Origin: CBDHFQ01 sp965262565
Lineage (GTDB): Bacteria; Bacteroidota; Bacteroidia; J057
NCBI GenBank assembly: GCA_965262565.1
Contig: CBDHFQ010000017.1
Span: 186,001-250,000 of the forward strand
Reading direction: 5' to 3'
DNA: 64,000 bases
Position 1 is the stretch's first letter. Each line of letters starts with the position of its first letter. The notes below the pieces were generated by a model that saw only the letters and a program-made list of their open reading frames with translations, did no database searches and had not been told where the DNA came from. Made by a program: the position numbers and the translations under genes. This document shows, one piece after another, positions 52,015-60,901 of the stretch.

Positions 52015-53424
52015 CTATTTAATGTGCCTGAACAATATGATATCCCCTAAAAAGTTAATTGGGGAATTTGCATGCTGAGAGTTATGTGTTATATCCCTTA
52101 CTCTGGATTGAATATAAAACTGTAATTCTGTTAAACTTATCCAGGAGTCCTGATTAATATCAGCATAACCATAAGCACCCTCCAACATAGCTCGGGTAAA
52201 TGCTCCATGTTGCCAGGTAATATGTTCAGTGGACCTTTCATCAGACCTGGAAGAAGCAAAAACTGCAACCTGTTTATTTTCATTCAGTAAGGGTGCAAAA
52301 TCATATCCCGCCTGCCCGCTATAACATACATCTAAAATGAGCAGAATACGCGCGTAGTCTTTATTCAATGCTTTTAATATACTACTGGTTGTTAAGTAAT
52401 TATGCTCAGGGACATTGAGAAAGTAGTCCGAAGGTAAAATTCTGAGTTCATTATTTACCACAATAGCATGTCCTGAAATAGATATCACAATCAAGTCCTG
52501 AGATGTCGTTCCTTTACCTAAATTGCTGATAGCATTCAAAATTTCATGATAAGTAGTTTGTGCCCCAGACAATAATTGACAATCAGCAGTTCCGAATGTT
52601 TTCCCCTGTTGCATTTTCCAAATATGTCGCATTTGAATAGCATCATTACGGGCAAACCTTAGCGGAGGAATTTTAACATCTTGATATTGAGATACACCTA
52701 TGTGTAATGTTCTTAATTTCGGACCGTAAGCCGTCGTAACGGGTAAATCTTCTCTTCTGGATTTAAACATTGGATTCACCTTATCAGACATCACATAAGC
52801 ATCTGCATTTTGCTGAGTTTCGTAATTGAATTGCCCGGCATGGGTATTCTCATAAGCTCCCATTTGATAATTTGCAGGATAAGAAGATCCAGAAGACGAA
52901 TTTTGATGAGACGTACTACCACTCCCTGAGGTTTGAGTATATCTAACTGAGGAACTAGAAGCAGGTACTACCTGAGCTTGCTGATCATAATATTGCACTT
53001 CTGGAACTTTACGCTTCCTGATAAGCAATTTTTGACCTGGAAAAATAACGGTATTATGTATGCCGTTCAGTTGCTGGATCTTCTCTACCGAAACATTATA
53101 AATTTGACCTATTCTGTATAAGGTCTGACCTCGTTGGACTATATGATATTCCGCCATTTCGTGAGGATCGGTAAGTGAACCTCCTCTACTGCGGTATGGA
53201 TAAATTTCAATGGTATATCCTCTTTCAATATGAATATCAGTTGTTGGAATGATGCCGTTATCTTTTGAAAGTTGACCCCCTTCATCAGAATAATGGTCTT
53301 TTATAACAACTTGACTTAAGAGCAATCCTGGACAATTAACAGAGACAAGGCAGCTTAAAACTAATAAAAACCTTACATGCATTAGCTGGATGCAATTGTA
53401 ACCTAATATATTTATACCTTCCAT
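52015..53424 (-). CDS. Exported LysM-caspase (peptidase C14) fusion protein
   Basis: 469 residues from the first ATG; the internal Met at 53382 (MHVRFLLVLSCL) is the better start, giving a signal peptide. A LysM domain covers residues about 92-136 (YHIVQRGQTLYRIGQIYNVS, IFPGQKLLI). A Ser/Gly/Gln-rich linker follows (about 140-225). The caspase domain covers about 238-465: LHIGVSQYQD, FARNDAIQM, catalytic His319 (SISGHA) and Cys367 (LDVCYSG), and FASSRSDERSTE. The catalytic pair is intact. LysM binds peptidoglycan, so the protease would be tethered in the periplasm or at the surface. Target unknown. Confidence 0.9.
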   Translation of the reverse strand: MEGINILGYNCIQLMHVRFLLVLSCLVSVNCPGLLLSQVVIKDHYSDEGGQLSKDNGIIPTTDIHIERGYTIEIYPYRSRGGSLTDPHEMAEYHIVQRGQTLYRIGQIYNVSVEKIQQLNGIHNTVIFPGQKLLIRKRKVPEVQYYDQQAQVVPASSSSVRYTQTSGSGSTSHQNSSSGSSYPANYQMGAYENTHAGQFNYETQQNADAYVMSDKVNPMFKSRREDLPVTTAYGPKLRTLHIGVSQYQDVKIPPLRFARNDAIQMRHIWKMQQGKTFGTADCQLLSGAQTTYHEILNAISNLGKGTTSQDLIVISISGHAIVVNNELRILPSDYFLNVPEHNYLTTSSILKALNKDYARILLILDVCYSGQAGYDFAPLLNENKQVAVFASSRSDERSTEHITWQHGAFTRAMLEGAYGYADINQDSWISLTELQFYIQSRVRDITHNSQHANSPINFLGDIILFRHIK

Positions 53425-53651
53425 TATTACATCTTCTATTCTATCATTCTCACATCATCTTAGGGCTAGTGCTTAACTATCTCGCTAATGAGATTTACTT
53501 TGATCAAAAAAATAGCGAGATCATAAAAATTCAAAGAGCTGATTATTTACTACAACATAAAAAAATAATTGTGCCTACCCAATTAAGCTCAGGTCTATTT
53601 GGTGGGAATTGTAACATATGAAAGGATTTCGATTTTATGAAATATCCAAGA

Positions 53652-56132
53652 CTAAAATGGAATAGTGATGGTTCCTCCCCACTTATCCCCTATTTCATTG
53701 TTGCTTAATCTCAAATGCACGTCTGCTCTAAGCGGAATTAATTTGAATGCACGGCCAGCAAGCCCGGCATGAAGTTCTATATAAGCCCTTCGGTTTTCCT
53801 GTGATAGAAGATGAAATCCAAGATATTCCCGCAATTTCAATTTTCTGATTCCTGGAAGTTGACTCATTAAAAAACCTTCGAATCCATGTTCAAAATGAGC
53901 TTCTACATAATTTTTATCGGAAGCAAAAGTGTAATAAGGCATGAGAAAAAATTCATCGTAAGCCTCCCCCTTAAATATCGTTTCATTACCTTTATAATGG
54001 AAAACATCTGGCAGGAAAACGTTATCATTTCTCAGAAATGTCCCCAATTGCACCTTCCACTTACTCTGCCCCAGCACGCCAAGTTCAATATCATGCGATA
54101 ACCCAAGTTGAATTTGAGCGAAATCAGCATATTGCCCATCCGATTGGGGATCACCCTGAGTGTAGGTAGCAGAGATAACAGGCCAATCAGATCCTAAAGA
54201 AATATTGCCTTTAGGAGTTCTTATATATGTATTAAAAGGCTGATAGGTCAATTCTATAGATGTGATAAATGCGCTATGCTCAGGAATCGATAAATTTGGG
54301 TCATATGTACGATCATCTCTGAAAAAGCTGTAATCCGATCGATTTGCTAGAGGAAAACGATCTTCAAATCGGGCATTTAGTCTTACCGTAAAGCCATTAA
54401 ACCATTCCTGTGAATAATTAGCCTCCACAAACTGCTTCCTGTATAGACGAACAAAGCTTTGCTTGACGAATAGCGAGTATAAAGTATTAACTAATGGAGA
54501 AATCTGATTGAACCTGCTAAATTCACTCACATAATCCCCCCCTCTGACAGAAATGCGCAATCCCCGGCTTTTAGCGGATTCCCATTGAAGCTTCATTTGA
54601 TAATTGAGTCTTTCCCTGGCAAATCCATACCTCACCTTGCCTTCTACACTCAGCATTTGCTCATTGTCCCACATCTTACTATACCCCAACCCACTGCTCA
54701 AATAATAGCCTTCAATAGCATTAAATCCGGTTTCATCTATCAGAGAAAATAACCGCCAAGAGATATTAGTCCGATAATTTGTAATGGTTTTGCCAGAAAT
54801 TAAATCTCCCCAACTTAATTTTCGGCTATCTCTGCTTAACGAATCCAGATATTCAGGAGATTGCCTTACCTGTTCTACACTATCTTTAAACTGATAGTCC
54901 AATTGCTCATTAATCGTTAATGGAATAGGTCGATTCAAGGTCCAAAAACTACTGTCTTTCACCAAGGCACTATCCGAAATAGCCAGGATCTCCCCACCAA
55001 AAGATTTTTTTTCAAACTGCGGTTTTATATCATAATCAGACAAAATAGACTGTGTATATCCCTCAAACGGGAGTTCCCGGCCGAATAATTGGAAAGCAAA
55101 CGAAAAATTAAGCCTGGATTGAAATAGGATCCAGGCGTCAGAAACGAGCTGATATTCTTGTCTGATTCTAAGGGTATCCAGCAAAGAGATTTGCTCTCCG
55201 GTCAATAAAAAATCCAGCTCCTTAACGGCATAAGTTGAATCCACTATATAAATAACTCCCTGATAAGCAGCATAATGAGGCTGTTTTGGACTTACCTTAA
55301 TTTTGTAAGAGGTCGAATTTTTCTCAGTCTTTGTCCCCAATAGTTTGAAGCGATAATAAGAAAAGGAATTGTCGGCTAAAGGAGAAACAACCCCTCTATC
55401 TGCCACATTTTCCATGACAATCCGATTTTCATATGGAGTAAATCGATGCATAAGGTTACCGAAAAAGCTGAACTGCTCAGAGTCTCCGCTCACTTTAGAA
55501 TATTTGATCGTTTCGTTCACTTTGTCAGGTGTTCTGATTTTTACTTCTGACATAGTTTCCGCTAAATACAGTAACTCAGCCTGTACTTCTGGAGGCAGAT
55601 CTTCATCTTCATCCGTACTTCCAAAAGGAATGCCTTTTAACACCTCTTTATCAAATTCTTCTGCAAACCTGACAGCAGTTTTAGTATAGGCTTCATAGGC
55701 ATAGGCAGGAAATGGCGTAGCATTTTCCTTTTTGTGATTTATGGCTAATTGAATAATTCCATAGGCGGGATCACGATCATCATCTGTAATTAGCACCTCT
55801 TCTAACACCAACACTTCCTCTTCTAATTGATAATCCCTTTGTACCTCTCGATTTAGGACAATGGTGTCTTCCACTGCCCTATACCCCAAATAGGAAATGG
55901 AAAAAACATACCTTCCAGCGGGTAAACTTAGGGAGAACAAACCGGTAGAATCAGTTAACGTTCCATATCGCATATTACCAGACACCACGCTGGCAAAGGG
56001 AAGCGGATTCCCCTGCTGATCCATCACTGAACCACGATAAGTTAATGTATGCTGAGGTTGTGAATATGAATGCAGGCCGTATAAGAGCAATAAACTAATT
56101 AACAAACAGCTTCTCTCAGTAGTTATGAGCAT
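53652..56132 (-). CDS. DUF5686 outer-membrane protein with carboxypeptidase-regulatory-like domain
   Basis: 826 residues from the ATG at 56132 (MLITTERSCLLISLLLL, a signal peptide); a longer frame to 56276 overlaps the divergent CPXCG gene and is rejected. N-terminal CarboxypepD_reg-like domain (TYRGSVMDQQGNPLPFASVV, GLFSLSLPAGRYVFSISYLGYR). The DUF5686 region follows (DPAYGIIQLAINHKKENA, AYEAYTKTAVRF), and the C-terminal half is a strand-rich barrel ending GGTITIPF. It resembles TonB-dependent receptors without a plug. Function unknown; an envelope role is likely. Confidence 0.88.
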   Translation of the reverse strand: MLITTERSCLLISLLLLYGLHSYSQPQHTLTYRGSVMDQQGNPLPFASVVSGNMRYGTLTDSTGLFSLSLPAGRYVFSISYLGYRAVEDTIVLNREVQRDYQLEEEVLVLEEVLITDDDRDPAYGIIQLAINHKKENATPFPAYAYEAYTKTAVRFAEEFDKEVLKGIPFGSTDEDEDLPPEVQAELLYLAETMSEVKIRTPDKVNETIKYSKVSGDSEQFSFFGNLMHRFTPYENRIVMENVADRGVVSPLADNSFSYYRFKLLGTKTEKNSTSYKIKVSPKQPHYAAYQGVIYIVDSTYAVKELDFLLTGEQISLLDTLRIRQEYQLVSDAWILFQSRLNFSFAFQLFGRELPFEGYTQSILSDYDIKPQFEKKSFGGEILAISDSALVKDSSFWTLNRPIPLTINEQLDYQFKDSVEQVRQSPEYLDSLSRDSRKLSWGDLISGKTITNYRTNISWRLFSLIDETGFNAIEGYYLSSGLGYSKMWDNEQMLSVEGKVRYGFARERLNYQMKLQWESAKSRGLRISVRGGDYVSEFSRFNQISPLVNTLYSLFVKQSFVRLYRKQFVEANYSQEWFNGFTVRLNARFEDRFPLANRSDYSFFRDDRTYDPNLSIPEHSAFITSIELTYQPFNTYIRTPKGNISLGSDWPVISATYTQGDPQSDGQYADFAQIQLGLSHDIELGVLGQSKWKVQLGTFLRNDNVFLPDVFHYKGNETIFKGEAYDEFFLMPYYTFASDKNYVEAHFEHGFEGFLMSQLPGIRKLKLREYLGFHLLSQENRRAYIELHAGLAGRAFKLIPLRADVHLRLSNNEIGDKWGGTITIPF

Positions 56133-56154
56133 AATTTGTTTAATATTTGCGCTT

Positions 56155-56343
56155 ATGATGGAATTAGAACACTTTTTTATTTGCCCGTATTGTTGGCAAA
56201 AAATTTCAATGATTCTCGATATTAGCCAAGAAACACAAGTATATATAGAAGATTGTGAAGTATGCTGTAATCCCATAGAGATATTCTATCAAGTGGAAGA
56301 AGGCGAGCTAGCAGGTTTTGATGCAAGAAATATTGAGCAATAA
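56155..56343 (+). CDS. CPXCG-motif cysteine-rich protein
   Basis: 62 residues from the ATG at 56155 (or the next codon pair at 56158). Family pattern: FFICPYCWQKISMILDIS then YIEDCEVCCNPIEI, four or five cysteines that probably bind one zinc ion. The second half of the CPxCG motif reads CPYCW rather than CPYCG. Small stand-alone zinc-ribbon protein of unknown role, divergent from DUF5686 with about 22 bases between them. Confidence 0.88.
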   Translation: MMELEHFFICPYCWQKISMILDISQETQVYIEDCEVCCNPIEIFYQVEEGELAGFDARNIEQ

Positions 56344-56372
56344 ATTCCCCGGTAACCTATTAAATACCAGAC

Positions 56373-57014
56373 ATGAAAAAAAACGCAAATATAAGCCCTT
56401 TCGTTACAGTGGGGAATCGCTTATTCCTATTGTGGGCATTTAATTTTTTGTTCCTGGTCAATATGTTCGGGCAACAAGAAGAAGCAACGCTCACCGAAAT
56501 TAATGCAGAAAGGATACAGTTAACGAGGAATGCTATGTGGGTGCTGGGAGGATGGGCAGCAGGGAATATTCTTAGTGGTAGCATATTGAGAAGCACTACT
56601 GAGGGCAAAAGATCCTATTTTCACGAAATGAATCTTTTCTGGGGGGTAGTTAATTTAGGGATAGCAGGGGTCGGAATTTATCAAAGCTACCATACGGACC
56701 CATCTGCGCTTGATGTATGGGGATCTATCAAAGCACAACATAATCTAGAAAAAATTCTTCTTATCAATGATGGCTTAAATGTAGCTTATATTATGACAGG
56801 TTTATATCTCAGGGAACGAGGACTCCGCCAGAATAAGCCTTCGGTGAGATTGGAAGGATATGGAAACTCATTGATATTACAAGGATCTTTTCTATTATTA
56901 TTTGATACAATTCAATATTTAGTGTATCACCAAAAAATTACTCCCCAACTTCGGGAATGGATATCTCACATTACAATTTCTCCTCAATCGATTGGATTAA
57001 CATTTGCGTTTTAA
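56373..57014 (+). CDS. DUF6992-like membrane protein
   Basis: 213 residues with an N-terminal signal or membrane segment (LLWAFNFLFLVNMFGQ). The rest has several hydrophobic helices and the pattern ERIQLTRNAMWVLGGWAAGNILSG, FHEMNLFWGVVNLGIAGVGIY and INDGLNVAYIMTGLYLRERG, which I associate with DUF6992 of Bacteroidota. No catalytic motif. It is 29 bases after the CPXCG gene and on the same strand, so possibly co-transcribed. Confidence 0.7.
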   Translation: MKKNANISPFVTVGNRLFLLWAFNFLFLVNMFGQQEEATLTEINAERIQLTRNAMWVLGGWAAGNILSGSILRSTTEGKRSYFHEMNLFWGVVNLGIAGVGIYQSYHTDPSALDVWGSIKAQHNLEKILLINDGLNVAYIMTGLYLRERGLRQNKPSVRLEGYGNSLILQGSFLLLFDTIQYLVYHQKITPQLREWISHITISPQSIGLTFAF

Positions 57015-57056
57015 TAGGGATTGTCGGAAGTTCGCTTTAACACTAATGACGAATGT

Positions 57057-58019
57057 ATGCAATTTACGAGTATACCTACTGTTGACTTAAACCTATACTT
57101 AAGAGGAAATGAAGTAGAAAAAGCCCGATTTGTCCATGAATTAGGAGATTCTTTTTCCAAAATCGGATTTGCCATTATAGACAACCATGGAGTCCCTCAG
57201 GAATTGATAGATAAAGCCTATAATTCCTTCAAAACTTTCTTCGACCTCCCTCAAGAGATCAAAGATAAATACGAAATCCCTGGCTTGGCTGGACAACGAG
57301 GCTATACTTCCAAAGGAAAAGAGCACGCTAAAAATAATAAAGCTGCCGACCTAAAGGAATTTTATCACATTGGTCAGGTGGTAGAAGATGGTGATGAATT
57401 AGACAAAGAATATCCTGAGAATGTGTTTGTAGAGGAAGTAGCGGGGATAGAGGAATACGGACTTGCTTTATATCGGTCTCTGGAACAATCTGGCAAACAC
57501 CTTTTAAGAGCGGTAGCAGATTATTTGGGGTTGGATCATCACTATTTTGACGATAAGATTCACAATGGCAATAGTATACTTAGACCTATTCACTATTATG
57601 GTGTAGAAAATCCGGAGGAAGTTCCAGAAGGTGCCGTAAGAGCTGCAGAACATGAGGATATTAATCTGATTACGTTGCTGATTGGAGCAAGTGCAGATGG
57701 GTTAGAAGTAAAAAATGCCCAGGGAGATTGGATCGCCGCTAAGCCAAAGCCTCATCAGATCGTTGTTAATGTAGGAGATATGCTTCAAAGATTAACTAAT
57801 GATCGTTTGAGTTCTACCACGCATAGAGTAGTAAACCCTCCAAAGGAAAAAATGCATCTTCCCAGATATTCTGTGCCCTTCTTTTTGCATCCAAGACCGG
57901 ATGTGGACCTTTCCTGTTTGGGTAATTGTGTAGATGAAGATCATCCTAAAAAATACGAAGATATTACGGCAGAAGAATTTTTAATGCAACGACTAAGAGA
58001 AATAGGTCTACTTAAGTAG
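57057..58019 (+). CDS. 2-oxoglutarate/Fe(II) oxygenase, isopenicillin N synthase-like
   Basis: 320 residues from the ATG at 57057 (MQFTSIPTVDLNLYL); a TTG 36 bases upstream is less likely. N-terminal DIOX_N region (SFSKIGFAIIDNHGVP) and the jelly-roll core with the metal triad His-Asp (AAEHEDINLITLL) and distal His (SSTTHRVVNPP), with the 2-oxoglutarate-binding Arg in PRYSVPFF. Such enzymes hydroxylate or desaturate small molecules. The substrate cannot be predicted. Convergent with the DnaJ-family gene, 5 bases apart. Confidence 0.9.
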   Translation: MQFTSIPTVDLNLYLRGNEVEKARFVHELGDSFSKIGFAIIDNHGVPQELIDKAYNSFKTFFDLPQEIKDKYEIPGLAGQRGYTSKGKEHAKNNKAADLKEFYHIGQVVEDGDELDKEYPENVFVEEVAGIEEYGLALYRSLEQSGKHLLRAVADYLGLDHHYFDDKIHNGNSILRPIHYYGVENPEEVPEGAVRAAEHEDINLITLLIGASADGLEVKNAQGDWIAAKPKPHQIVVNVGDMLQRLTNDRLSSTTHRVVNPPKEKMHLPRYSVPFFLHPRPDVDLSCLGNCVDEDHPKKYEDITAEEFLMQRLREIGLLK

Positions 58020-58024
58020 TGGAC

Positions 58025-58936
58025 CTATCTTCTTATAGAAGCTAATTCTTCGAACAATTCTTTTTCTCTACTGGATAGTCTTGTAGGTATTTCAATCTCA
58101 ATAGTTAAATACAAATCTCCCTTTTCATTAGGTCTGTTGTATAACGGCATTCCAAGCCCTTTCATCTTCAGCTTTTTACCTGATTGAGTACCCGCTGGAA
58201 CCTGGATGCTGGCTTTTCCTGTAAGGGTGGGAACTGTAACTTTCCCCCCTAGTACTGCTGTATAGAGATCCACCTTTATATTGGTGTAGAGATGTTGATT
58301 CTTACGTGTGAACATCGGATGAGGCTGGATATTTACCTTAAGAAATAAATCACCGGGAACGCCCCCATGTACACTCGGTGCTCCTCTCCCTTTTATTTTA
58401 AGTTTTTGTCCATCTTTGATTCCAGCCTTAATCTTAATATTCAGTCGCTTATCTCCTATTCTTAGGGTAGGTTGCAACCCATTATAAGCCTCCTCCATAG
58501 AGATACTGATTTCAGACTCGTAATCTCTTCCTTTTCGGGTTCTGGTACTGGTTCGGGTTTGAGGTCCAAATCCTCCTGCCCCAAAAAAAGTTTCAAAAAA
58601 ATCATCTGCTCCTCCCCCAAAAGCTCTGGAGAAGAGATCATTTAAGTCACCTTCATATTCATAGGTAGTTTGCCCACCTCCAAATCCTCCTTGTCGTTGC
58701 GCCTGCTCATAATATTTCCAGTTGGCTCCTAACTGATCATATTTCTTTCTATTATCTTCATTTCCCAACACTTCATAAGCTTCTGAAATTTCTTTAAATT
58801 TCTCTTCGGCAGCATTATTATCCGGATTTTGATCTGGATGATATTTAAAAGATAATTTGCGGTAAGCTTTTTTTATTTCTTCTTTAGTAGCACTTTTGCT
58901 AACACCTAATGTTTTATAGTAATCTTTATACTCCAT
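58025..58936 (-). CDS. DnaJ-family co-chaperone (CbpA-like)
   Basis: 303 residues. J domain at residues 1-70 with intact HPD (FKYHPDQNPDNN). A Gly/Phe-rich linker (GGFGGGQ, AFGGGADDFFETFFGAGGFG) is followed by two C-terminal substrate-binding barrels (DGQKLKIKGRGAPSVHGGVPGDLFLKV; GTQSGKKLKMKGLGMP). There is no zinc-finger domain, so it is a type II J protein of the CbpA/DnaJ-class B kind, which stimulates DnaK. Single gene. Confidence 0.93.
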   Translation of the reverse strand: MEYKDYYKTLGVSKSATKEEIKKAYRKLSFKYHPDQNPDNNAAEEKFKEISEAYEVLGNEDNRKKYDQLGANWKYYEQAQRQGGFGGGQTTYEYEGDLNDLFSRAFGGGADDFFETFFGAGGFGPQTRTSTRTRKGRDYESEISISMEEAYNGLQPTLRIGDKRLNIKIKAGIKDGQKLKIKGRGAPSVHGGVPGDLFLKVNIQPHPMFTRKNQHLYTNIKVDLYTAVLGGKVTVPTLTGKASIQVPAGTQSGKKLKMKGLGMPLYNRPNEKGDLYLTIEIEIPTRLSSREKELFEELASIRR

Positions 58937-59026
58937 AGTTTCCCTCCCATATATGACACTATTTACAAACTGTGATCCAATTCGTAAGATACTTTCACCT
59001 TGTCAATTACGTAATATAAATAGTGG

Positions 59027-59034
59027 TAGTTTTG
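59027..59034 (+). promoter_or_regulatory. Candidate -7 box of the methyltransferase-cytochrome unit
   Basis: TAGTTTTG matches TAnnTTTG and lies 45 bases before the preferred ATG at 59079. A TTG at 59000-59002 is at a longer spacing than usual. It supports the 59079 start, because an upstream ATG at 58953 would precede the promoter. Confidence 0.4.
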
Positions 59035-59078
59035 TCATACAATCAGACGAAAAGTCCGATGTCAGTAGAATAAAGGCA

Positions 59079-59843
59079 ATGTATAATCGGTTAAAGGCTA
59101 TGGTTCAATATAAAGAGATTCAGCTTATTTATCATTTATTGATCGGTTTGTTGTTATTTTCAGCATGCACCTCTCATCAAGATCAAAAAGGGGCCGAAAG
59201 CATTTCCGATGAAGGTACTAGAAGTATTTCAGATGAACTTCTCTCTACGGAAGCTCAAAAACATATGCACAAAAAGAGTTTTGAGGAGTTAGCTGCTGAC
59301 TTTGAAAACCCGTCAAGAGTTTCATGGCAAAAACCCGATACTTTATTAGAATATCTGGAATTGTATGCAGGCGGTCTTCAAGGCAAAACAGTAGCAGAGA
59401 TAGGTGCAGGAACTGGATACATCAGTTTTAGGTTGGCACAAAAAGCAGACAAAGTAATTGCAGTAGATATAGACCAACGCTTTCTTGACTATATAGAAGA
59501 ACACAAATCGGATTGGCCCCTTGAAGTAAGTAATAAAGTGGAAATTCGACTAGCAGAAGTAGACGATCCTAAACTAGCAAAATCTGAAGTAGATAAAATT
59601 TTTATTGTAAATACTTATCATCATTTATCAGAGCGAATCAAATATTTAAATTATATTAAAGATTTTACTGAATATTTAATCATTATAGATTACAAAAAGG
59701 AGGAAATACCTGTAGGTCCGCCTAGCGACATTAAATTATCTGCTGAAGAAGTATTTAGTGAGCTTTATCAGGCGGGTTATTCAAGTGCCCGAATAGATAA
59801 AAAAGTTCTTCCTTACCAATATGTTATAGTTGCACAAAGATAG
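59079..59843 (+). CDS. SAM-dependent methyltransferase with lipoprotein signal
   Basis: 254 residues from 59079. A hydrophobic N-terminus ends in a lipobox (LLLFSAC, Cys near residue 24), so it should be a lipoprotein. The remainder is a class I methyltransferase fold: VAEIGAGTGYISFRLAQKADKVIAVDID (motif I and the acidic SAM-ribose residue), then FIVNTYHHLSERIKYL. An exported SAM enzyme is odd because SAM is not expected outside the cytoplasm. It is followed by a cytochrome gene 11 bases downstream. Confidence 0.82.
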   Translation: MYNRLKAMVQYKEIQLIYHLLIGLLLFSACTSHQDQKGAESISDEGTRSISDELLSTEAQKHMHKKSFEELAADFENPSRVSWQKPDTLLEYLELYAGGLQGKTVAEIGAGTGYISFRLAQKADKVIAVDIDQRFLDYIEEHKSDWPLEVSNKVEIRLAEVDDPKLAKSEVDKIFIVNTYHHLSERIKYLNYIKDFTEYLIIIDYKKEEIPVGPPSDIKLSAEEVFSELYQAGYSSARIDKKVLPYQYVIVAQR

Positions 59844-59854
59844 TTAAGATTATT

Positions 59855-60901
59855 ATGAAAAAATTTAATGGTCTCATTTTTACGCTTATCCTGATTTTTT
59901 TAATTAGCTTTTTAAGCTCATGGATGTTCATTCCCAGTCCGTCTCCACAATGGGATGCATCGACCCCACTCCACGAAGTTCTTTTTGCCTTTGGTGAAAC
60001 AGTACCTACACATTATGTAGAATCTCCATCCGAACTCCTAATTAAACAAGGAGAAGAATTATTTAAGGAAGGAAGAACGTTTAGCCCAGAAGGAAAAAAG
60101 AGCGCCTACATTAGCAAGTTTTACGTTTGTACTGATTGTCATAATACCGTTCAGGAAGATCCTGACCTGACTAAAAGTGATCCCGAGACGAGATTAATAT
60201 ATGCCTACGAAAATGGCTTGCCCTTTTTGCAAGGCACAACTATGAAAGGGGCAGCGAATAGAGAAAGTTGGTACAATGGAGATTATGAAAAGAAATATGG
60301 TGATTTGGTTAAACCAGCCCGAAATAGTCTTGCTGGCGCTACTCAATTGTGTGCTCAGGAATGTTCTCAGGGTCGTATGCTGGAAGATTGGGAGATAGAG
60401 GCAATAATGGCTTATTTCTGGAGTATTTCTTTCACTTTAGAAGACTTGGGCCTTAGTGAAGAAATGCTTTCCACCCTTGAAAATGCTCGTAAAGACCCTA
60501 ATTCAGCCGATAGAAATGCGCTCATTAGTGAATTAAAAGCTTCCTATCTACGGGCCTCACCTGCAACTTTTTCTGAACCACCTGAAGACCAGCTAATAGG
60601 GTATAAAGAAGTGATTGAAGGAAATCCTGATAACGGTAAGCTTATCTACGATTTAGCTTGTAAAAATTGTCATGGTCCTAATGGAGTATCCCGCTATCTA
60701 TTGGATGACTCAGAGTATACATTTAAAAAATTGTATCGAAATATTCCCAAGAAAAGTAAACACTCAATTTATCAAATTATCCGACACGGGACTTATGCCC
60801 AACCTGGTGCAAGACCTTATATGCCGCTTTACACCTTGGAAAGAATGAATCACCAGCAAGTAGAAGATTTGAGGGCATATATAGAAAATAGAGCACTATG
60901 A
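59855..60901 (+). CDS. Exported dihaem c-type cytochrome
   Basis: 348 residues with an N-terminal hydrophobic anchor (LIFTLILIFLISFLSSWMF). Two CxxCH haem sites: FYVCTDCHNTVQ near residue 95 and LACKNCHGPNG near 270. The second, C-terminal unit is a normal cytochrome c domain with RPYMPLYTL as a possible Met ligand region; the first is embedded in a longer domain. An extra Cys pair (LCAQECSQG) lies between. Electron carrier in the periplasm. It probably shares an operon with the methyltransferase. The 3' end overlaps the convergent AI-2E gene by 6 bases. Confidence 0.9.
   Translation: MKKFNGLIFTLILIFLISFLSSWMFIPSPSPQWDASTPLHEVLFAFGETVPTHYVESPSELLIKQGEELFKEGRTFSPEGKKSAYISKFYVCTDCHNTVQEDPDLTKSDPETRLIYAYENGLPFLQGTTMKGAANRESWYNGDYEKKYGDLVKPARNSLAGATQLCAQECSQGRMLEDWEIEAIMAYFWSISFTLEDLGLSEEMLSTLENARKDPNSADRNALISELKASYLRASPATFSEPPEDQLIGYKEVIEGNPDNGKLIYDLACKNCHGPNGVSRYLLDDSEYTFKKLYRNIPKKSKHSIYQIIRHGTYAQPGARPYMPLYTLERMNHQQVEDLRAYIENRAL

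Noticed and set aside
56133..56276. 48-residue extension of the DUF5686 protein
   Set aside because: It lies antisense to the CPXCG gene, and the internal Met at 56132 begins a normal signal peptide.
57021..57056. TTG start for the 2-oxoglutarate oxygenase
   Set aside because: The ATG at 57057 begins exactly where family similarity (IPTVDL) begins.
58953..59078. Upstream start for the lipoprotein methyltransferase
   Set aside because: It precedes a good -7 box (59027-59034) and would bury the lipoprotein signal at residue 60.
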